Shown here: positions 27,176 to 36,494 of the stretch, piece by piece
Layout of the letters: each line of letters begins with the position of its first letter
Position numbering within the stretch: the first letter of the stretch is position 1
From: Corynebacterium falsenii
Lineage (GTDB): Bacteria > Actinomycetota > Actinomycetes > Mycobacteriales > Mycobacteriaceae
Assembly (NCBI RefSeq): GCF_020099275.1
Contig: NZ_CP083646.1
Coordinates: 124,001 to 188,000 of the forward strand
DNA length: 64,000 nucleotides
Direction of reading: 5' to 3'
Notes under the pieces: model-generated
Database searches by the model: none
Told to the model about the DNA's origin: nothing
The model's input: only the letters and a program-made list of their open reading frames with translations
Made by a program: the position numbers and the translations under genes

Positions 27176-28576
27176 CTACGGCCGCGTTCCTCGGTCTACT
27201 GTGCCCTCGGCATCGTTGGCATCGTCAGCCTCGTACGCATCGCCAGCCTCGGCGGGCTCGTCACCGAGCTGCGCCAACGTCTCAAAGCCATGCAACCGTG
27301 GTTCCGAGGAATCCTCTGTGAGCACCACGGCGCTGTCGGCGTCGGAGTTGGTCTTGAGGCGCTCCTCACCAGGGATCACGGGCTCGTCATCCTTTTTCTT
27401 TTTGGTGGGGCTGTTCTCGTTGACGCGCGGGAGCTCCAGCGTGAACGTTGATCCCGTGCCCGGCCGCGACCATAGCGACACGCTGCCGCCGTGGTTGGCC
27501 ATGACGTGCTTGACGATCGCCAAGCCCAATCCGGTGCCGCCGGTGTTGCGGGATCGGGCCTTGTCCACTCGGAAGAAGCGTTCGAACACGCGCTTCTGGT
27601 TTTCGGGGGCAATGCCGATGCCGCGGTCAGTCACGCGGATCACCACGGTGTCGTCCGTGGCCTCCCGCGAGATCGACACGGTCGAGCCCTGCGGGGAGTA
27701 GTGAATCGCATTGGTCACCAGGTTGGACACGCTGGTGACCAGCAGGCCCATGTCGCCCTTGACCATGGCGTTGCACTTGGCATCCTTGACCAACTCAATC
27801 TCCACCGCCGAGGCCGCCAGCCGGCACCGATCCAGGGCATCCTCCACGACCCGATCCACGCTCAGAATCTCCGGGTCGGGCAGCGACTCCGCGCCCTGCA
27901 GCTTGGACAGGCTGATGAGCTCGGTGATCATCTGGTTCATCCGCTGCGTTTCCACCATGAGCTTGCCGCCGAAATACTCCACGGCGTCTGGGTCATCGTG
28001 GACTTCCAGCATCGTCTCCACCAGCAGGGAGATCGCGCCCACTGGGGTTTTCAGCTCGTGGGACACGTTGGCAACGAAGTCGCGGCGCGCCGACTCCATG
28101 CGCACGTATTCGGAATCGTCGGTGGCGTACACCACCACGTAGCGCGCATCCGCGAGGCTTAGCAGTTTGACCTGCCCGGCCACCGAAATAACGGGGCGGT
28201 TGCCCCTCCTCGGCGGCGGGGCGTAGTGGATCTCGCGCGGCTCTTGATCCCCCATGACGCGGGCCACCACGGCCCACACCTCGGAGTTCAGCGCGCGCTC
28301 GTGAACCAGCCCCAGTTCGTGCGCCCGCGGGTTAGAGAGCACCACGTTGCGCTTCCGGTCCACCACCACGACCGCATCGGGAGCGGACTGGATGGCGAAG
28401 TGGAGCATCTGCGCCACGGTGGATACGCGGTTGCCCTCCAGTTGCCGCTGCGTGCGCAAGTTGCGTTGCTTGCGCACGCGCATGCGGTACGCAATCATGC
28501 CGAGCACGCCAAAGGCTGCTCCAATGAGCAGCCCTATCAGCACGCCCAGCCAAAGTCCCCCAGTGGCTGGATCCAT
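27176..28576 (-). CDS. senX3: Sensor histidine kinase SenX3
   Basis: 466-residue membrane kinase. One hydrophobic helix lies near 8-30, followed by a PAS-like region, the phospho-accepting His in NVSHELKTPVGAI (near 175), and a catalytic domain with NAIHYSP, DRGIGI and GTGLGLAI boxes. It signals to RegX3 under phosphate limitation. The acidic C-terminal extension of about 70 residues is longer than in mycobacteria. The start is only 15 bases after the gpm stop. Confidence 0.93.
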   Translation of the reverse strand: MDPATGGLWLGVLIGLLIGAAFGVLGMIAYRMRVRKQRNLRTQRQLEGNRVSTVAQMLHFAIQSAPDAVVVVDRKRNVVLSNPRAHELGLVHERALNSEVWAVVARVMGDQEPREIHYAPPPRRGNRPVISVAGQVKLLSLADARYVVVYATDDSEYVRMESARRDFVANVSHELKTPVGAISLLVETMLEVHDDPDAVEYFGGKLMVETQRMNQMITELISLSKLQGAESLPDPEILSVDRVVEDALDRCRLAASAVEIELVKDAKCNAMVKGDMGLLVTSVSNLVTNAIHYSPQGSTVSISREATDDTVVIRVTDRGIGIAPENQKRVFERFFRVDKARSRNTGGTGLGLAIVKHVMANHGGSVSLWSRPGTGSTFTLELPRVNENSPTKKKKDDEPVIPGEERLKTNSDADSAVVLTEDSSEPRLHGFETLAQLGDEPAEAGDAYEADDANDAEGTVDRGTRP

Positions 28577-28591
28577 AGAAATATTCTGACC

Positions 28592-29347
28592 TTACTTCTG
28601 GCCCTGTGCAGCTACTGCGGCGGCACCAGCGGCAGCCGCCTCGGGATCCAGGTACTCGCCGCCCGGGTTGAGCACCGCACCTTCGGAATCCAGGTGGTAC
28701 ACCAGCGGAATACCAGTGGGGATGTTCAGCCCGGCGATGTCTTCGTCAGAGATCTGATCCAGGTGCTTGACCAGCGCGCGCAGGGAGTTGCCGTGGGCGG
28801 CGACCAGCACGGTCTCACCGTTCTTCAGGCGCGGCTCGATCTCGGACTCGTAGTAGGGCACGAAGCGCTTGACCACATCGAGCAGGCACTCGGTCGCGGG
28901 GACTTCGTCCAAGTCGGCGTAGCGCTCGTCGTTGGTCTGGGCGTACTTATCGTCCGCGTCGATGGCCGGCGGCGGGGTGTCGTAGGAGCGGCGCCATGCC
29001 ATAAACTGCTCCTCGCCGTACTTGTCCTTCGTCTCGGCCTTGTTGAGTCCCTGCAGGGCGCCGTAGTGACGCTCGTTGAGTCGCCAGTCGCGGATCACGG
29101 GGATCCAGTGGCGGTCGGCGGTATCCAGCGCGATGTTCGCGGTGGTGATCGCGCGGCGCAGCAAAGAGGTGTAAAGGATTGTCGGCTTCAGGCCGGCCTC
29201 CTTGATCATCTCGCCGCCGCGCTTGGCCTCTTCCCGACCCTTGTCGGTCAGTGCCACGTCCACCCAGCCAGTGAATTGGTTGGATGCGTTCCATTCGCTT
29301 TGCCCGTGGCGCAGCAGAATCAGGGTGCCTTGATTGTTGTCGCTCAT
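28592..29347 (-). CDS. gpmA: 2,3-bisphosphoglycerate-dependent phosphoglycerate mutase
   Basis: Glycolytic interconversion of 3- and 2-phosphoglycerate. 251 residues. [12 protein letters not shown] carries the phosphohistidine (His14 region), and [20 protein letters not shown] and the second active His in [11 protein letters not shown] are all present. It lies upstream of senX3-regX3 as in mycobacteria (gpm1) and may be transcribed with it. Confidence 0.94.
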   Translation of the reverse strand: MSDNNQGTLILLRHGQSEWNASNQFTGWVDVALTDKGREEAKRGGEMIKEAGLKPTILYTSLLRRAITTANIALDTADRHWIPVIRDWRLNERHYGALQGLNKAETKDKYGEEQFMAWRRSYDTPPPAIDADDKYAQTNDERYADLDEVPATECLLDVVKRFVPYYESEIEPRLKNGETVLVAAHGNSLRALVKHLDQISDEDIAGLNIPTGIPLVYHLDSEGAVLNPGGEYLDPEAAAAGAAAVAAQGQK

Positions 29348-29380
29348 AGTTCAATAGTGCCACGTCCACGGGGGCTGCGC

Positions 29381-29959
29381 TTAGTCTTTCTGCTCTCCTC
29401 CCCCGTTCTCGTCTGTCGGGTTTTCTATCTCCGACGCCAACGTGCTCCCCGGCGGTGGAGCCAGCAATTGGATCTCCTGCTCAGAGGGCTTGAGGTGGGT
29501 GAATGCGGCGAGGTTCATGGTGGGTTCTCCCCGCGACAGTCGCCACGCCCATTCATGGCGGATGGAAGAGGCAAAACCGCGCTCGAGGATGCGGTTGAAG
29601 TCCTGATCGGCGCGCTCGAGGATCTGGCCGAGCACCCGCTGCAGGTCATCCGCCGTGGTGGAGTCCGGGAATTGGCCAACGAGGTAGATGTCGTTGTTGC
29701 GGTCCAGCGTGTAGTGCACGCCGAAGGTCTTGCGGTTGGCTTGAAGCAGCAGCTTGTACACCTCGGCCTCGGCTTCTTCCACGGCGCGGCTGATGAATGC
29801 CTCGATGCGGAACATGCCGTCTTGGGGGATGAAGATGCAGTTCGTCTTCAGGCGTTTTTCGCCGGGCAGCACGACGACCACGTTGTCGTCCGACTGGCTC
29901 GGCAGGGTGTATTCGACGTCTGCTTGGTCGAGGAGGTCACAGATTCCTTGGCGATCCAT
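29381..29959 (-). CDS. YbjN-domain protein (Rv0487-like)
   Basis: About 192 residues from the ATG at 29959; the frame runs to 30016, but the start nearest the conserved part is preferred. The sequence shows the YbjN fold, with CIFIPQDGMFRIEAFISRAVEE and NDIYLVGQFPDSTT-like stretches split by short loops. The C-terminus is Glu/Asn-rich. Proteins of this family may act as type III secretion chaperone-like folds, but the cellular role is unknown. It is placed between gpm and mshA as in mycobacteria and is divergent from the DUF3253 gene. Confidence 0.75.
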   Translation of the reverse strand: MDRQGICDLLDQADVEYTLPSQSDDNVVVVLPGEKRLKTNCIFIPQDGMFRIEAFISRAVEEAEAEVYKLLLQANRKTFGVHYTLDRNNDIYLVGQFPDSTTADDLQRVLGQILERADQDFNRILERGFASSIRHEWAWRLSRGEPTMNLAAFTHLKPSEQEIQLLAPPPGSTLASEIENPTDENGGGEQKD

Positions 29960-29997
29960 GGCCTCCAGTGTAGGAGGATTGAACGCGGGCTGGGAGA

Positions 29998-30552
29998 ATG
30001 AACGGCATGACACCACGCAAAGAGCCGGAGCGGACCGACGATGGCCACTACATCATCGTCAACGGGCGGAAGTGGCGGGCGACCGATCCGAACATCCCGC
30101 CGAACTTGGAATCCGAACTGGTCGCGGAGCTCATGAATGCCCGCCGTGCGGTGAAGGAGCAGGGTGATGCCGCACGGTTCCGCGTACAGGACGCGAAGGT
30201 GGCTCTCGGCGAGCGCGGCGAGAAGTGGTGGGAGCCCACCGACGAAGGAGTGGCTGCACGTATCGCCGCCGCGATCCGCACGCTGCTGCGCAAACGGGAC
30301 GAGGGCAAAACAATCTGTCCCAGCGACGCCGCCCGCGTGGCCGGCAGCGGAACGGGAGCTGGAGGCGAGAATGAAGACGGGGAAGGTGGATGGCGCAATT
30401 ACATGGATCTCGCCCGCTCCGTGGCTGCCGACATGGCGACCACCGGCGAAATCATCGTGATGCAGTCCGGCGAGCCCATCCCGGATGGCACGCGCCTCCA
30501 GGACATCTCGGGGCCGATCCGCCTGGCACGCGGCCCGAAGTTTCGCATCTAA
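29998..30552 (+). CDS. DUF3253-containing protein
   Basis: 184 residues from ATG 29998 (GGGAG just upstream) or 30007. The N-terminal 80 residues include [18 protein letters not shown]. The C-terminal part has the DUF3253 pattern: ICPSDAARV, a conserved WR, and [11 protein letters not shown] at the end. It is soluble, and its function is unknown. The stop overlaps the mshA stop region from the opposite strand (4 bases). Confidence 0.75.
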   Translation: MNGMTPRKEPERTDDGHYIIVNGRKWRATDPNIPPNLESELVAELMNARRAVKEQGDAARFRVQDAKVALGERGEKWWEPTDEGVAARIAAAIRTLLRKRDEGKTICPSDAARVAGSGTGAGGENEDGEGGWRNYMDLARSVAADMATTGEIIVMQSGEPIPDGTRLQDISGPIRLARGPKFRI

Positions 30553-31805
30553 CCCTGCGGAAAGCGTTCCCCTGAGCGCGGGGAGTCCTGAACTTGGCGG
30601 TACAACTCGGCCATGCGCCCCGCTGTGGCCTTCCAGGAAAAGCGAGACGCAAAGCCCGCAGCGTACTCGCCCATGCTGATGCGTGTGGCGTCGTCGAGAA
30701 CCAACGATTCCAACGCCGCTGACCAGCGCGACGGATCGTGACCATCCACAAGCAGACCAGACTTTCCCTCATCGACGGCGATAGGCAGGCCACCCACGCG
30801 GGTGGCGACGACCGGGGTGCCGCTGGCCTGCGCCTCGAGTGCCACGAGGCCGAAGGATTCGTTGTAGCTCGGCACGGCGATAATGTCGCAGGCCTGGTAC
30901 ACGCTCACGAGCTCCTCCGGCGGGCGATGCTGCAGGAAACGCACGCAATCGGCAATACCGAGCTCGCGGGCGCGGGCGCGCAGCACCTCGCCGCTATCTT
31001 CCATGGAGCCGGAGCTGCCGCCGCAGATGATGATGTTGATGAGCTGGGAGGGGTTGCGTTCGATGAGCTCGGCGGCGGCGTCGAGGAGGACCTGCGGGCC
31101 CTTGAGTCGCTGCAGGCGCCCGACGAAACCGATGACCTTCGCGCGGAAAGGAATGCCGAGCTCGCGGCGGGCTCGCTCGGTGGCCCGATCGTTGCCGGGG
31201 GTGAAGCGCTCCACATCCGCGCCAGGGGTGACGACGGCGATGCGGGAAGGGATGGCGTCGTAACCCATCTGCAGATCATCGACCTCAGCTGGGGTGTTAA
31301 CCATAAGCAGATCAGCATTGTCCACGATCTGCTGCTCGCAGATGCGCCGGGACTCCGGCTCGCGGCGATCGCCGTGGGCCAAGGCGTTGTTCTTCGCGTG
31401 GGCGAGGGTGTGGGCGGTATGCACCCAGGGGATCTGCCAAAGGTCGCTGAGCAACCACGCCACCTGGCCGGAGAGCCAGTAGTGGGAATGGACCACATCG
31501 TAGGTGGCGGAATGCTCCTTGACCCATGCGAGGATGCTGCCGGTGAAGGCGACCATTTGGGTGGGCAGATCTTCCTTCGTGAGCCCCTCGAAGGGGCCAG
31601 CTATGCAGTTGATGACGCGCATGTTCGGCTCCACGTTGACCATGCAGGGATGCGGTCGGGTGGCGCGGGTGAACACGTCCACCTCGATGCCCCTGCGGGC
31701 AAGCTGACGTGCCGTGTTGTTGATGTACACGTTCATGCCTCCCGCATCACCGGTGCCGGGCTGCTCGAGCGGCGAGGTGTGCATGGAAATAATTGCGATG
31801 CGCAT
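30549..31805 (-). CDS. mshA: D-inositol-3-phosphate glycosyltransferase (mycothiol synthesis)
   Basis: First step of mycothiol synthesis, adding GlcNAc to inositol-3-phosphate. 418 residues from the ATG at 31805, which begins [17 protein letters not shown]; the frame stays open to 32036 but those residues are not conserved. The [10 protein letters not shown] donor loop, HSHYWLSG acceptor region, and [20 protein letters not shown] signature are visible. Mycothiol is the main thiol of actinobacteria, so this supports the lineage. Confidence 0.93.
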   Translation of the reverse strand: MRIAIISMHTSPLEQPGTGDAGGMNVYINNTARQLARRGIEVDVFTRATRPHPCMVNVEPNMRVINCIAGPFEGLTKEDLPTQMVAFTGSILAWVKEHSATYDVVHSHYWLSGQVAWLLSDLWQIPWVHTAHTLAHAKNNALAHGDRREPESRRICEQQIVDNADLLMVNTPAEVDDLQMGYDAIPSRIAVVTPGADVERFTPGNDRATERARRELGIPFRAKVIGFVGRLQRLKGPQVLLDAAAELIERNPSQLINIIICGGSSGSMEDSGEVLRARARELGIADCVRFLQHRPPEELVSVYQACDIIAVPSYNESFGLVALEAQASGTPVVATRVGGLPIAVDEGKSGLLVDGHDPSRWSAALESLVLDDATRISMGEYAAGFASRFSWKATAGRMAELYRQVQDSPRSGERFPQG

Positions 31806-32050
31806 GGTGGAGATTTTAGGCGCGGCTAGGGATTGACCACACCCGATGTGAACCCCCTCACACAAAATTGTTTCATTTTCATGAATGAATAGTTTTGGTT
31901 CGTTAGTATCTACCGCAAGCATGACCCCGGCCAGTGGGGCTGCGACTGATTGCGGTGACTGATTGCGGTGAAAGCTCCTCGCAACTCCGTTGGAGCAGCA
32001 ACAATCTGTCCGCCCAACTGGTGCCGACTTTGACACGAAGGATCATTTTT
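31806..32050. promoter_or_regulatory. Divergent mshA/fadD control region
   Basis: A TTCAT-spaced-ATGAA inverted repeat (31872-31889, centred on TTCATGAA) in an AT-rich patch is a candidate operator for the ligase gene. A perfect tandem 13-bp repeat GACTGATTGCGGT follows at 31944-31969. The regulator is unknown. Confidence 0.45.
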
Positions 32051-33862
32051 ATGTCTGACGCCGCCGAGGCTCCCTCCACCACCACGCCTTCCTCCACCGG
32101 CTCGGGGAAGCACACACTTGATGACGACTACACCCAGGACCAGAACCGAGAGGGCACGGCGTGGCGGGAGAAGCCGTACCTGAAGTACTACGGCGACTGG
32201 ACCCCTCACACGCTCGAGTACAAGAGCGACAGCCTGCCCGCCATGCTGGAGCGCACCGTCAAGGCAAACAAGAAGAAGCCTCTGCTGGAATTCTTCGGTG
32301 CCACAACCTCCTACGGAGACTTCTACGAGCAAGTGAAGGCTACGGCCGCTGGCCTGCGTGAGTTGGGCGTGAAGTCCGGCGACCGCGTGGCCGTGATTCT
32401 CCCGAACTGCCCCCAGCACCTCATTGCGATCTTCGCGGTCCAGATCCTCGGCGCCACCGTTGCCGAGCACAACCCGCTCTACACCGCACGCGAGCTCAAG
32501 GGGCCGTTCAACGATCACGGCGCCAAGGTCGTCATCTCCTGGGACAAGATCGCGGAGACGTGCAAGGAGCTCACCCGCACCAGCCCACTGGAGAAGATCG
32601 TGTCGGTGAACATGATCGACGCAATGCCGGGCGTGAAGCGTTTTGCCCTGAAGCTGCCGATCAAGTCGCTGCGCGAGAAGCGGGACCAGCTCCACGGCGA
32701 GGCTCCGGGCACCATCAACTTCCAGGACCTGGCTTCTGGCAAGATCGGCGGGTACGGTCGCGATATCAACGTTCCCACTGATTTGGGTGAGAATTCGCCC
32801 GCGTTCATCCTGTTCACCTCCGGCACCACGGGCAAGCCCAAGGGCGCGCTGCTGACTCACGGCAATGTGATGGCCAATGTGGTGCAGGGCCTAGCTTGGG
32901 TGAAGGACCTGGGTAAGGATGGCCAGGAGCGCTACCTCGCCGCCCTGCCGCTGTTCCACATTTACGGTTTGACCTTGACCGCTGCCCTGGGCGTGGCCAC
33001 CGCCGGCAAGCTGATTCTGCTGCCGAAGCCGGAGATTCCTTTGATCGTGGACCAGTTGAAGAAGGAGCTGCCCACCTACATGCCGGGCGTTCCCACCCTG
33101 TACGACAAAGTGCTGGGCGCTGCCGACGACTACGACATCGACCTCAAGGGCATCCACAACGCCCTATCCGGCGCCGCTCCCCTGCCGGTACACACCACGG
33201 AGAAGTGGGAGAAGAAGACCGGTGGCAAGATCATCGAGGGTTACGGACTGACCGAGACCTCCCCGATCATCGTGGCAAACCCGATCACCCCGGATCGCCG
33301 CGCAGGCTACATCGGCATCCCCTTCCCGGACACCGAGGTACGCGTTGCCGACCCGGACGACTTCAGCCGCACCATGCCCGACGGGGAAGCCGGTGAACTG
33401 CTGGTACGCGGTCCGCAGATCTTCAAAGGCTACATCAATATCGACGATGCCGACCAGCCCTTCCACGAGGACTGGTTCTGCACCGGCGACATGGCCGTGA
33501 TGGAGCCGGACGGCTTTATCAAGATCGTCTCGCGCATTAAGGAAATGATCATCACCGGCGGATTCAACGTTTACCCGGCCGAGGTGGAGGAGTTCCTCGA
33601 GGAACACGACCAGATCCAGAAGGCAGGCGTGGTGGGTCTGCCGAAGGATGACGGCTCCGAGGAGGTCGTGGCCGCCGTCGTCTTGGCCGAGGGCGTGAGT
33701 GAGTCCGACTTCGACAGCGAGGCCGTCCGCGACTGGGCACGGGAGGGCCTGACGCGCTACAAGGTGCCGCGCCGCTTCTTCGTCATCGACGAGATGCCTG
33801 CGGACCTGATCGGCAAGATCCGGCGCCGCGAGGTGAAGGAACTCGTGGAGAAGATGGCCTAA
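32051..33862 (+). CDS. fadD: Long-chain fatty acid-CoA ligase
   Basis: ATP-dependent activation of fatty acids to acyl-CoA, through an acyl-AMP. 603 residues from the ATG at 32051 (AAGGA upstream). The AMP-binding motif TSGTTGKPKGALLTHGN (near 255), the YGLTETSP box, the DWFCTGD motif, and the C-terminal GKIRRREVKEL with the acyl-transfer Lys are visible. The last 37 bp (33825-33861) recur at 36458-36494 beside gabD, which marks an insertion event. Confidence 0.92.
   Translation: MSDAAEAPSTTTPSSTGSGKHTLDDDYTQDQNREGTAWREKPYLKYYGDWTPHTLEYKSDSLPAMLERTVKANKKKPLLEFFGATTSYGDFYEQVKATAAGLRELGVKSGDRVAVILPNCPQHLIAIFAVQILGATVAEHNPLYTARELKGPFNDHGAKVVISWDKIAETCKELTRTSPLEKIVSVNMIDAMPGVKRFALKLPIKSLREKRDQLHGEAPGTINFQDLASGKIGGYGRDINVPTDLGENSPAFILFTSGTTGKPKGALLTHGNVMANVVQGLAWVKDLGKDGQERYLAALPLFHIYGLTLTAALGVATAGKLILLPKPEIPLIVDQLKKELPTYMPGVPTLYDKVLGAADDYDIDLKGIHNALSGAAPLPVHTTEKWEKKTGGKIIEGYGLTETSPIIVANPITPDRRAGYIGIPFPDTEVRVADPDDFSRTMPDGEAGELLVRGPQIFKGYINIDDADQPFHEDWFCTGDMAVMEPDGFIKIVSRIKEMIITGGFNVYPAEVEEFLEEHDQIQKAGVVGLPKDDGSEEVVAAVVLAEGVSESDFDSEAVRDWAREGLTRYKVPRRFFVIDEMPADLIGKIRRREVKELVEKMA
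33825..33861 (+). repeat. Left copy of a 37-bp direct repeat (end of fadD)
   Basis: This is the coding 3' end of fadD. It matches 36458-36494 at 36 of 37 positions; the only difference is A versus G in a GAA/GAG-type codon. The two copies frame the permease and amidase genes. Confidence 0.92.
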
Positions 33863-33875
33863 GGCCCCTTTGGAG

Positions 33876-33907
33876 AGGTTCGGTGACAACCGTGCTTCAC
33901 CGAACTT
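33876..33907 (+). terminator. Stem-loop after fadD
   Basis: TTCGGTGA (33879-33886) pairs with TCACCGAA (33897-33904), and the stem extends by G-C, G-U and A-T pairs, followed by a short T run. It serves fadD and perhaps the convergent permease gene. Confidence 0.7.
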
Positions 33908-33914
33908 TCCACTG

Positions 33915-33945
33915 CCCTAGCTCCCTTCTCCCCCTAGCTTCCTAG
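33915..33945. repeat. Repeated CCCTAGCT/CCTAG units at the permease stop
   Basis: CCCTAGCT occurs at 33915-33922 and 33932-33939, and CCTAG again at 33941-33945, where its CTA is the minus-strand stop of the permease gene. Confidence 0.6.
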
Positions 33946-35363
33946 TCGAAGGCATCGTCGGCCACGTGCGGAGGATCGTGCCGGAAGCCCTTGGTGAGGT
34001 ATCCCAGCACAGCGATTCCGATCACCAACCAAATTCCGCCAATGGTGAGGGCGGCACTATCAAGTTGGGTCAGCAGTGTGAAAACAATGACTGCGCCCAA
34101 CACAGGCAAGATCGCGTCAGTAAAGACATTCCACGACCCTCCCGACCGTTTCGTTGCCACGCCGAGAACCACCACGCTCACATTCACCAGCGTGAAGGCA
34201 AAGAAGGCGCCGAAGTTCACGAACGACGTTGACGTATTGACATCCAAGAACAACGCCAGCAAGCCGACCACGCTGACCGTCAGCACCGCCGCCCACGGAG
34301 TCGAAAACCGCTTGCTCATCTTGGATAGCCATGCACGCGGAAGCGCTCCATCGCGTCCCATCGTGTAGAGCAACCGGGACGCGGACGTCTGCGCTGCGAT
34401 TCCAGACGTGAACTGAGCGACCACCAGCGCAGCCACGATGAAGGATTGGAAGAATGTTCCGCCAACTGTGAGTGCCATGTCGGTAGCAGCAGCATCCTCA
34501 TTACCGAAGTGCATACCTGGGTGCACGAGTTGTGCGCTATAGGACAGGATGACGAACACCGCTCCACCGATGAGAGCCACCAGCATGATTGCGCGGGGCA
34601 TGGTCTTTTCCGGTTCTTTGGTTTCGTCGGTGAGCGTCGTGACCGCATCGAATCCCAGGTAGGCATAGGCGGCCACGGCCGCGCCGGCTGTGATGCCGGA
34701 GAAACCGCCATGCCCAATGAATGGTTCACTCAGGGAGCGAGATTGGTCTGCGTTGCCAGTGAGGTAAACGATGCTCAATACAACGAACGCAGCGATCACT
34801 GCGAACTGGAAAACCATCAGAACGAAGTTGACCTTGTCAGCAACTTTCAAACCGATGATGTTGATGATCGTTGTGATCACAATGTAGGTCAGCACCGATA
34901 CCGCGTGCGGCACTCCAGGAAAGATACTTCCCACGTAGGCAGCACCAATGAGCCAGATGACCATGGGCAGGAACATGTAGTCCAAAAGGACCGTCCATCC
35001 GACCAAGAAGCCTGCCTTGGGCCCGATAGATTTGCCCACGTAGGTGTAGGCGGATCCGCCGATGGCGAATCGGGAAGCGAGTCGACCGTAGCTTGCGGCG
35101 GTAAACAGCATGGCTACGAGGGCCAGCAGATACGCGCCAGCCGCAGCACCCTGACTTTTCGTAGCGATGACGCCGAAGATTCCCAAGCCGATGAGCGGTG
35201 TCATATAGGCCAGGCCGAATAGCACCACTGATCTGAGATTAAGTACCCGCTCGAGTGGTGCTTGGTTGGCACCGGAGGATACCGAGGATACGGAGGATGC
35301 AGAAGATGCGTTGGAGCCTGTGGATCCTGCGGCTCCCGCAGACCCAGTTGATGATGAGCTCAT
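33942..35363 (-). CDS. APC-family amino acid/amine permease
   Basis: Secondary importer with about 12 membrane helices in 473 residues from the ATG at 35363. An N-terminal Ser/Ala/Gly-rich tail of about 35 residues precedes the first helix. The GLAYMTPLIGLGIFG and FDAVTTLTDETKEPEKTMPRAI stretches are typical of the APC superfamily. The amidase gene upstream ends 3 bases before this start and carries the GGAGG ribosome-binding site, so the two are coupled. The region is visibly less GC-rich than its neighbours, suggesting transfer. Confidence 0.85.
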   Translation of the reverse strand: MSSSSTGSAGAAGSTGSNASSASSVSSVSSGANQAPLERVLNLRSVVLFGLAYMTPLIGLGIFGVIATKSQGAAAGAYLLALVAMLFTAASYGRLASRFAIGGSAYTYVGKSIGPKAGFLVGWTVLLDYMFLPMVIWLIGAAYVGSIFPGVPHAVSVLTYIVITTIINIIGLKVADKVNFVLMVFQFAVIAAFVVLSIVYLTGNADQSRSLSEPFIGHGGFSGITAGAAVAAYAYLGFDAVTTLTDETKEPEKTMPRAIMLVALIGGAVFVILSYSAQLVHPGMHFGNEDAAATDMALTVGGTFFQSFIVAALVVAQFTSGIAAQTSASRLLYTMGRDGALPRAWLSKMSKRFSTPWAAVLTVSVVGLLALFLDVNTSTSFVNFGAFFAFTLVNVSVVVLGVATKRSGGSWNVFTDAILPVLGAVIVFTLLTQLDSAALTIGGIWLVIGIAVLGYLTKGFRHDPPHVADDAFD

Positions 35364-35365
35364 GG

Positions 35366-36340
35366 TTAGTGTCCTCCATGTTTGCTGGATGTGGGGCGAC
35401 CTGCCCCGTGGTGCCACGTAGTGGGTTGAATTGCGCCGCTGTAGAGCGGCAGAGAGATTGGTTCGTCGCCATCAAGGAAGTGATTCCAGGGAAATACCGA
35501 ACCTTCAACTCCCTCGGTCCATGCTCGCTGCACCTCGGCACGATCAACGTCTGCGACGAGCAACGTCGGTTCCGCGTCGGCTTGATCAAGAACATGTCCC
35601 TGGGGATCCACGATGATGCTCCGTCCCATACCGATCGGAGCAGCGGCGTTCACGCTGAGTGTGTAGAACTGATTCGTGATGGAGTTGGCGCGAGCCACAA
35701 CGAGCTCTTGTTCACGGTCAGGCGTGGTGGTCTTGACGATGTTGATCACTGCGTCGACCCCTAGCCAGCCGAAATGCCGTGATAATTCCGGCCACCAGTT
35801 GTCATAACAAATATTCAGCCCTAGCCGGCCCCAACCGGGGATCTCGAAGGTGCACGGTTCAGCACCAGGTGAATACGGTTCCGTTGGTCGCCACGGAAAC
35901 ATTTTCCGATAGCTGGCCACGACCTGTCCGTGCGGATCGAAGACGAACGCAGTGTTGAATAGTTCGCCATTGTCTCCGCGTTCGCACACGGATCCGGGGA
36001 TCAGCCATGTACCGATCTCCGCCGCCGCTGCTCCCAACACATCGATCAGCTCGGATGCTGGTCGCGCAGCGTCACGGAGACGCTGGTTTTGGACCTCAAG
36101 GTCCTCATCGTCGCAACCGAAAAGGTGTAGTTCCGGAAAAACGACCATATCTGGATGACATTCATCAACAACAGCTTTCGTGTGGCTCACGAACTCTTGG
36201 ATGTCATCCTCCGATGACTCCGGGTATCCGTCGCGGCCGTATCTAGCAGGCGCCGCCTGAACAAGTGCGACACGAAGGGTCTGGTGTGCCTCGGTACTCC
36301 CCGGCTGGGAGTCGTCTAATTCTGCTCGATTGCTACTCAT
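35366..36340 (-). CDS. Carbon-nitrogen hydrolase (nitrilase-fold amidase)
   Basis: 324 residues from the ATG at 36340 (GAGG six bases upstream); a GTG four codons earlier is possible. The Glu-Lys-Cys triad is complete: Glu70 in VFPELHLFG, Lys146 in YRKMFPW and Cys178 in NICYDNWWPE. It hydrolyses an amide or carbamoyl bond in the cytoplasm; the exact substrate is unclear. It is coupled to an APC permease and lies beside GABA genes, so an imported omega-amide or carbamoyl amine feeding GABA is a reasonable inference. Confidence 0.85.
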   Translation of the reverse strand: MSSNRAELDDSQPGSTEAHQTLRVALVQAAPARYGRDGYPESSEDDIQEFVSHTKAVVDECHPDMVVFPELHLFGCDDEDLEVQNQRLRDAARPASELIDVLGAAAAEIGTWLIPGSVCERGDNGELFNTAFVFDPHGQVVASYRKMFPWRPTEPYSPGAEPCTFEIPGWGRLGLNICYDNWWPELSRHFGWLGVDAVINIVKTTTPDREQELVVARANSITNQFYTLSVNAAAPIGMGRSIIVDPQGHVLDQADAEPTLLVADVDRAEVQRAWTEGVEGSVFPWNHFLDGDEPISLPLYSGAIQPTTWHHGAGRPTSSKHGGH

Positions 36341-36457
36341 TGAGAACCTCACGGTGCACGCTCGATTGGGTAAATCGATAATTGGAATCTGTAGGATTTT
36401 TACTCTAGTTCCGCCGTGACCAGCACATAAGGCTTTTCTAGAATTTTGCGATCGACC

Positions 36458-36494
36458 GCCGCGAGGTGAAGGAGCTCGTGGAGAAGATGGCCTA
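36458..36494 (+). repeat. Right copy of the 37-bp direct repeat (orphan fadD tail)
   Basis: An orphan copy of the fadD 3' end, still reading in frame to a TAG. Its final CTA is at the same time the complement of the gabD stop codon. This suggests that fadD and gabD once met tail to tail and were parted by the permease-amidase cassette. Confidence 0.92.

Noticed and set aside
31806..32036. Longer mshA starting at 32036
   Set aside because: The family starts at [14 protein letters not shown]; the extension crosses the promoter region and is not conserved-looking.
33822..36494. Insertion sequence as the cause of the 37-bp repeat
   Set aside because: No transposase, and the repeat is far longer than target-site duplications; it is the coding end of fadD.
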